35,929 nt of DNA from Oscillospiraceae bacterium. GTDB taxonomy: Bacteria; Bacillota; Clostridia; Oscillospirales; Oscillospiraceae. The notes under the pieces are model-generated. The model saw only the letters and a program-made list of their open reading frames with translations, searched no databases and had not been told where the DNA came from. The DNA lies in assembly GCA_017938625.1 (NCBI GenBank), contig JAGBBD010000003.1, positions 1-35,929 on the forward strand, in the 5' to 3' direction. The stretch's first letter is position 1; each line of letters begins with the position of its first letter. Both the position numbers and the translations under genes were made by a program. This document shows, one piece after another, positions 33,001-35,929 of this stretch.

Positions 33001-35929
33001 CGATTTCCCGTCCAACGACTTCGGTGCGTACTATGAATCCGGTCTGGATGAGAAGGGACGTTTCCGCGAGGAACTGGCTGACAAGAGCCTGCTGGTCAAC
33101 ACTCTGTACCCTGAGATGGGTGCAGGCTGGGGTGTGGACGATGGCCATGGTTACGATACAGGCAGAGTCTATTCCAGCGGCGCAAAAGAAGTGCATACCT
33201 ACATTGCGTATTATATGCATTGTGTCTACCAGGGTCTTGGCAGCACTACCCATGATATGCTCGATACCTTCAATGCACTGATGAACGCTTACCTGTATAC
33301 CGGTGAAGAAAAGTACGGCAATGCCGGTGCGATCCTGCTGGATCGTATTGCGGATATCTATCCCGAGTATGACTACTATACCAATTCTGTCGATCACTGG
33401 GATCAGGGCAAGATCGTCAACTATATCTGGGAAGCTTCTTCCATTGGCCAGACGCTGGCAAAGGCAGCCGATGCCTTCTGGCCCTGCATGGACAATGAGG
33501 AAGTGATCGATTACCTGCGTCAGCAGGCATGGCGCAAGGATGTGGAAAGCGAAGAAGAGATCACACCGGAGTATGTTCGCGATCAAGTGAATGAAAACAT
33601 TCTTCTTGAGATCCGGGATGCCTGCTATACCACCAAGAACATGGGCAACTTCGGCATGCATCAGGCGTCCATGGCTTACGCGGCTGTGGCATTGGATCGT
33701 CTGCCCGAAACGGAAGAGATGATCGACTGGATCTTCCGTGATGGCGCTGCTGTGAATCTGAAATTGGATGGCGGCAGCGTGATGACCAAATTGGTCGATG
33801 ATGTTGACCGTGACGGCTTCGGCAACGAAGGCTCTGCCGCTTATAACCAGATGTGGTATCAGAACCTTTACAAGATGGCGGATGCTCTGAACGGGTACGA
33901 CAGAATCGATGGCGTTGATCTGTGGAAGAATTCCAAGTTTGTGACCATGTTCAATGCCTTCACCAGATTGATCGTGCTGGGCTCTACTTCTGTTATGACC
34001 GGTGAGACCGGCTACATCCAGATGTGGAAGACCCTGCCTGAGGTGGATTATCTGCTGGGTGCCTTTGTCCAGACAGGAGACCGAGAGAGCGCACGAGGGC
34101 TGTATCTGGCCAACGGCAATACCACAGAAGGTCTCCATGCTGATATCTTCACGAAGGATCCCGAATCCGGTATCCGTAATCAGATTCAGGCAATCGTCAA
34201 TGAGGATGGCACATGGGCTCAGAATGAGAGCGATATGATGGCAGGCCATGGTCTGGCGATCCTCAGAGATGGTCCCGAGACATACCTCGGTGCCTCCAAT
34301 GAGGCAGAGTTCTCCGACTATTGGATGTTCTTTGGTATGACCGGCGGCACACATGGCGGTCTGGAATCCTTGAATGTGGGTGTTGACGCATACGGTTTGA
34401 TTTTGGCACCCACCGTGGGTTATCCTGCTGTTGTTAATGCGCAGGATGGTCACAGAATGCAGTTTATGCGCTCTACCATCAGTAAGAATGTGGTCATGGT
34501 CGACGACAGTGCACAGACTTGGGTCACAGATAACAGCTTCCCGTATCACTTCGAGGATAACGGAACGGTCGGTGTGATGGACGCTGCTGCTCCCGGCGCT
34601 TATGAGCAGACTGACATTTACCGCCGCACCATGGTGACGGTCAAGACGGATCACGATGTCTCCTATGCCGTGGACTTCTTCCGTGTTCTTGGCGGCAGCG
34701 AGCATGTGTATCTGTTCCATGCAGCCTCTATGCTGGAGCCCGAAACGGAGGGCTTGGAGTTTATCCATCAGCCCATGGGTACATATGCCGGCGCGGATAT
34801 TCCTCTGGGTACGCACATTACCAATCCTCACGGAAATGATGTGACGGCAAATACCGGATCCGGCTACAGCTGGCTGGACAATGTCTACCGCGATGCCGAT
34901 CCGGAAACCGTGTTCTCTGTGGACTTTGAATGCCAGGACTTCCGCAATCAGCTGCTGGATGCCTCCGGTATCCATATGAAGCTGACCATGCTTTCTGAGG
35001 AGCCTCTGACCGAACTGGCGATCGCAGACGGTCATCCCTCTCAGAACAGCGGCAACCCTGAGCATCTGAAATTCATGCTGGCACGACGCAGCGGCGCGGC
35101 AGGTATGGATTCCCTGTTCACCACCATCATTGAGCCCTACCGCTATGAGAGCTACATTGCTGAAGCTGTTCTTGTCGAGACCGAACTGATCAGCGGCACT
35201 CCTGCTGTTCATGATCGTGCGGCAGCCATCAAGGTCACGCACACGGATGGCCGTGAAGATTACGTTGTCTATGCAACAAATCCCGATTGTACCTATTCCA
35301 TCAAGGATGAAAACGGAAAAGAAAAGTTCCGCTTCTGCGGCTTTACCGGTGTGTGCACTTACCAGAACGACACTTTGATCTATGCTTACGGCAACGAGGT
35401 CTCTGTGGTGGAAGACAGCCGTACCGGCGAGCAGGTGATCCGGGCGTTGGCAAAGGTCACCGGTGAAGTTCTGGATTTCACCAAGGGTCTGCAGAACAAC
35501 TACACCATGACGGTGCGTGTCAACGAGCAGATCACAGCAGAGCAGCTGGAAGGCCGTTACATCTATGTCAACAATGACGGAACGGAGAATGGCGCATATC
35601 AGATCTATGGCGCGGAAGTGAACGGCAATACTGTGGTGCTGGATCTGAACACCCAGACACTTGTTCGGGAGTATGTGGATAGAAGCAATATCGATCTTGG
35701 CTATATCTATAACATCGCAGAGGGACAGACCTATACCATCCCATTGTCTGCTGAATATGATATGGCGTCTCTTGTGAACTATATCCCCGATCAGGTGGTC
35801 AAGGCAGGCTACCGTGTCGATCTGCAGGTGGGTGTGGAAGAATCCGGCGTTGCCTATGAGGCGGAAGGCTTGGTCAAGGGCATGAAGATCAACGCATCTA
35901 CCGGCAAATTGACCTGGACAACTTCCAAA
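24002..35929 (+). CDS. Giant secreted heparinase II/III-type polysaccharide lyase with CBM-like/BIG2 array (3' end outside window)
   Basis: At least 3976 residues, with no stop before the window end. After a signal peptide (about 1-30) come eight copies of a ~167-residue CBM-like module (about 50-216, 221-388, 481-649, 743-911, 917-1086, 1184-1351, 1441-1608, 1696-1863). Each has YDFLKD, SYEYW, LNLGVGAWVKFDI, GGIVEYYLAP, GEYTLGFKI and CQWTKFSL; six are followed by BIG2-like domains. A CBM4/9-like domain (about 2047-2253), more BIG2 units and a diverged ninth module (about 2560-2698) lead to the lyase (about 2900-3757). The lyase has a C-x2-C/C-x2-C zinc-ribbon (2966, 2969, 2995, 2998), GWGVDDGHGYD, an alpha-toroid with NFGMH (Asn3216, His3220), Tyr3281 and THGGLESLNVGVDAYG (His3451), the likely catalytic set. 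Substrate is probably a uronate polysaccharide. An Ig-like C-terminal region ends with GMKINASTGKLTW. The ribosome binding site is AAGGAGG. Any anchor lies beyond the window. Confidence 0.85.
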   Translation, partial: MKQHKYLSRALSLLLVLAMLLGVCPIGVLAAETEAVEETAQTEDVLPQTLVYNFLKDCANTAGGDGYKVVNSYEYWDDVEDPTASELWKFNAVSANHATRSVASAYATLNLNVGAWAKFDIQVPTAGTYQPVWDYMSNSMGGVVSYYLAPVDAADVFAEEYLINTVDTYDTQQFKVDRSADLISLEEGEYTLGFKITDKNAAVSSPRCQWTKFSLIPTVKPLVYDFLKDSANTAGADGYKVVSSYEYWDDVEDETESELWKFNAVSANHATRSVAGAYATLNLNVGAWAKFDLQVPATGSYRPVWDYMSNSMGGVVSYYLAPVDTSDVFAEEYLINTVDTYASQSYHTDEPEKILALEEGEYTLGFKITDKNAAVSSPRCQWTKFSLVDAKAPEESDITVTEGLTANVTLIGIDADHFTVSSENEDKATAEVTAANTLTVTGVAAGETDITVSKDDVALFVIHVTVEAAQSAPEIDYATEPLVWDFLKDAANTAGGDGFKVVSSYDYWASASDDVFSQQWKFNSVKSGCASRSVLNAYATLNLGVGAWVLFDLGIPVSGTYQPVWDYKTNSMGGIVEYYLAPKGASDPWAEAYKINSVDTYASDGSAVDMPNKTVTVEEGEYTLGFKITGLNASASSGRCQWMKFSLVDPDTVEKTEEVELNVTAGETADAELESITAENATLTVKDGAIASAEVTADGIVTVTGITAGKTDITVSVDGKDVYVIHVSVESAEEEGGEDTAEPLVWDFLKDSANTAGADGYKVVTSYEYWDAVTDDVFSQPWKFNSVKSACASRSVLNAYATLNLGVGAWVLFDLDIPTSGTFKPVWDYKVNSNGGIVEYYLAPKGATDPWAEAYKINSVDTYDTDGAKTDAPDVTVTVEKGEYTLGFKITGKNDSVASPRCQWMRFSLEEIEEETPLEWNFLKDSANTAGADGYKVVTSYEYWDAVTDDVFSQPWKFNSVKSGCASRSVAGVYATLNLNVGAWVLFDLDIPTSGTFKPVWDYKVNSNGGIVEYYLAPKGATDPWAEAYKINSVDTYDTDGAKTDAPDVTVTVEKGEYTLGFKITGKNDSVASPRCQWMKFSLVDPDTAPAPVESSAAVTEKQTVDVKLEGITSATHVVASESSAVATAAIKADGILTITGVAAGKTVITVSKDGNAVYKVNVEVTAAQEDEPSAPEVEIINNSMTWDFLKDIKNTAGADGYKVVSTYDYWENVNDGVASELWKFNSIATGNYACRSQTAYGILNLGVGAWVKFDIKVPRAGSFKPVLEYYTSSLGGIVEYYLAPADADDHFDIQYKIGGVDQNQAQQMRYDDTMDNVTVEEGEYVLGFKIVGTSNNATPRCMFTRFHLVDENSAVECSAKMLEKESVTIDLNGRVLGDSVTAQTHTIKSSNGKVATGVISGTQKITITGVAPGQTDVIVYKGEKIVAVVRVTIESAAAVSYTYDFLKGASLTSSPNNYSAITSYDVLAGCNDGVASAPWCFNALAPGNYAARCMGTYATLNLGIGVWVKFDIKVGKDAWYQPVMDYMASSNGGIVEYYLAPKDAEDHFAAEYKIGGVDTYDSQQFKTDDTMERIYLQTGDYVLGFKVVGKNDAAASARFQWTKFHLNEDLPNIKESCKVMTGSTGNVDLTAYLGKMVVEDGTHTVHVENDEVASAEITSKNIVTVTGLSKGKTKITVSEGDVVICTIEVKVSNGLTYNFLKGKAATAGANGFMGVVTSYEALAALEPETPSAPWYFHSIIAGNYASRTVGTYALLNWHIGAWVKFGIQIPESGWYKPIMDYGTSSIGGIVEYYLSPVDAVNPWASQWKIGSVDTYALQSFRTDNTMDLQYYEAGDYILGFKIVGCNPKVEGPRWYWTKFHLREGAEPIELTEYVTKGQTVRLDMNGKLGETVLQAEDFILNIEDTTLAAAQITGENEITVTGLKRGRTEIEVVEDGDVVARITLKVKSDVPLEPVMEASVEGVAGQMARFTTHNMTAYMMAADGEEFYVDEVTMTYDVDQEGIVEIDEEAHTITGVANGTVNVKMTARFGDQTMSDTIKITVADVGENLFDAANATFETDGFTADSWGWQDADFAAPAASERGFTYSEVVREESGNHALKVTLNPSMSYNQKDGSVKIGQKGTDIQTKAGFLAQIEPNRMYEISFRVRTEDFTMPEGTTAALQLQLQACDVAANKFGTLLNKLSETVAIDQSKEEWTTYTLNIKAPIEYEQPFYVMNRIIIKPATAKDNDTAGYSGSIYFDDFAIREVGFDHVDAYLSGSLINLASAASVVVEPYATTGAPILISTEAAAGSARISSTDNAVVKATGDATLVESMGGFKAPAVPVALQGYNGSAVMTASVNIHGRICSEQIDVTANGLPDTITKLEYTLNGAEALTMEYDQVAEGTLAADTIQLNTLSEDQIREKGAVYFTTSDQNVAVVDQLTGNVTAVGEGTAKITVYTLLEGGTASDYVTVSVTDDTDLASLELSGALDYLGVGGQMKISVSGKKASGAIADMSKFPVAFSLDEAAVESGIATISEDGVVAGCRAGTITVTAAAGVVDEIITATLELNVVENSEMPGGMVFFDFTDGKILNLETATIEEDNIELIRELSPDSISFGTKYGINTSMVVGQTLTLDFYVPRTGWYAGECFGAQMSYGGISDLFIDKTYMGQISFIGSTNYYGEGPMGSIYLEAGVHRLTLKAVQGGGCYLGKLYLYPTQDPNAVELNITADADMLAGQKKTVTLEAKAANDWGFYLDAVNEKPEYTNYYILSSDNTKVLTVSGSTMTGVAAGTATVTVTAEVLGQTVTKQFEVLVTEGVVDTARLTADETTRKPDTAPVQTALSVLATNGKLIELPEGASVAYKTSDTNIASVNAEGLVTFTGKEGSVYITAVITELGRDVEAGIWFTVTSGKSEPTIFTYEEREIAQENTLKYDWAWQERSDAVAEADYVLEHLDEYYELYIHEGLPRSANVGLRSDPEVTFCRYCGEDLKNEFTVYPWIVDPINNPWKITCPLCRRDFPSNDFGAYYESGLDEKGRFREELADKSLLVNTLYPEMGAGWGVDDGHGYDTGRVYSSGAKEVHTYIAYYMHCVYQGLGSTTHDMLDTFNALMNAYLYTGEEKYGNAGAILLDRIADIYPEYDYYTNSVDHWDQGKIVNYIWEASSIGQTLAKAADAFWPCMDNEEVIDYLRQQAWRKDVESEEEITPEYVRDQVNENILLEIRDACYTTKNMGNFGMHQASMAYAAVALDRLPETEEMIDWIFRDGAAVNLKLDGGSVMTKLVDDVDRDGFGNEGSAAYNQMWYQNLYKMADALNGYDRIDGVDLWKNSKFVTMFNAFTRLIVLGSTSVMTGETGYIQMWKTLPEVDYLLGAFVQTGDRESARGLYLANGNTTEGLHADIFTKDPESGIRNQIQAIVNEDGTWAQNESDMMAGHGLAILRDGPETYLGASNEAEFSDYWMFFGMTGGTHGGLESLNVGVDAYGLILAPTVGYPAVVNAQDGHRMQFMRSTISKNVVMVDDSAQTWVTDNSFPYHFEDNGTVGVMDAAAPGAYEQTDIYRRTMVTVKTDHDVSYAVDFFRVLGGSEHVYLFHAASMLEPETEGLEFIHQPMGTYAGADIPLGTHITNPHGNDVTANTGSGYSWLDNVYRDADPETVFSVDFECQDFRNQLLDASGIHMKLTMLSEEPLTELAIADGHPSQNSGNPEHLKFMLARRSGAAGMDSLFTTIIEPYRYESYIAEAVLVETELISGTPAVHDRAAAIKVTHTDGREDYVVYATNPDCTYSIKDENGKEKFRFCGFTGVCTYQNDTLIYAYGNEVSVVEDSRTGEQVIRALAKVTGEVLDFTKGLQNNYTMTVRVNEQITAEQLEGRYIYVNNDGTENGAYQIYGAEVNGNTVVLDLNTQTLVREYVDRSNIDLGYIYNIAEGQTYTIPLSAEYDMASLVNYIPDQVVKAGYRVDLQVGVEESGVAYEAEGLVKGMKINASTGKLTWTTSK
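24150..29590 (+). repeat. Eight-copy array of ~500-bp CBM-like coding repeats
   Basis: Copies start near 24150, 24662, 25442, 26228, 26750, 27553, 28322 and 29087. Copies 1-2 and 4-5 are adjacent; the others are separated by BIG2-like domains of 80-95 residues. Copies 1-5 are close to one another, while 6-8 are more diverged (GGVDTY or IGSVDTY in place of INSVDTY), which suggests 3'-to-5' ageing of the array. Confidence 0.85.
26243..27258 (+). repeat. Near-identical tandem duplication of CBM-like modules 4 and 5
   Basis: Bases from 26243 repeat from 26765 with an offset of 522 bp (174 codons). Long runs are identical, including the stretch encoding YKVVTSYEYWDAVTDDVFSQ and the one encoding YYLAPKGATDPWAEAYKIN. 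The few differences are mostly silent. This is a recent in-frame duplication or gene-conversion tract. Confidence 0.85.

Noticed and set aside
31184-35242. Minus-strand ORF of 1352 residues (and another at 26075-28159)
   Set aside because: Codon-aligned shadows of the giant lyase gene.

Overview
The window looks like chromosomal DNA from a Gram-positive, gut-type member of the Clostridia, most likely in or near the Oscillospiraceae. The grounds are strong AGGAGG-type ribosome binding sites, sigma-A-like promoters, ER-type (SipW-like) signal peptidases with TasA/camelysin-like substrates, a sortase-like cell-wall signal, very large modular secreted proteins, and dispersed intergenic repeats of a kind I associate with that family. 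The taxonomy is inference. No rRNA, tRNA, transposase, phage gene or CRISPR array was seen.

Layout. (1) Bases 1-257 are the 3' end of a secreted-protein gene, followed by a terminator and about 360 bp of dispersed palindromic repeats. (2) 650-2554 encodes a cytoplasmic GH36 alpha-galactosidase. (3) 2814-10340 encodes a 2508-residue secreted protein with a duplicated N-terminal module, two GLUG-type beta-helix regions, three CBM-like beta-sandwich modules and a cysteine-rich repeat array. (4) 10649-14673 is a TetR-family regulator, two SipW-type signal peptidases and two TasA/camelysin-like proteins, closed by a terminator. (5) 14839-22696 continues the theme with a 1652-residue surface protein ending in a Hint (hedgehog/intein-like) domain, three more small exported proteins of the SipW-dependent type, and a membrane-anchored protein with a TPHTG sorting-like signal. 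A strong terminator follows. (6) 22914-23759 (minus strand) is an AraC-family regulator, divergent from (7) 24002 to the window end. That last gene encodes an exported protein of at least 3976 residues in which about eight copies of a roughly 167-residue CBM-like module alternate with BIG2-like domains ahead of a heparinase II/III-type polysaccharide lyase.

How it may fit together (inference). The TetR-SipW-TasA-like cluster would export and process small matrix or fibre-like subunits. The Hint-domain protein embedded in that cluster is a candidate self-processing matrix or surface component. The flanking genes supply glycan-degrading (GH36, lyase) and glycan-binding giants, so the region reads as a cell-surface, biofilm and glycan-foraging locus. 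The same duplicated N-terminal module occurs in three of the secreted proteins, tying the region together. The least conventional item is the combination of a SipW/TasA-like operon with a Hint-terminated giant protein that has no visible conventional anchor.
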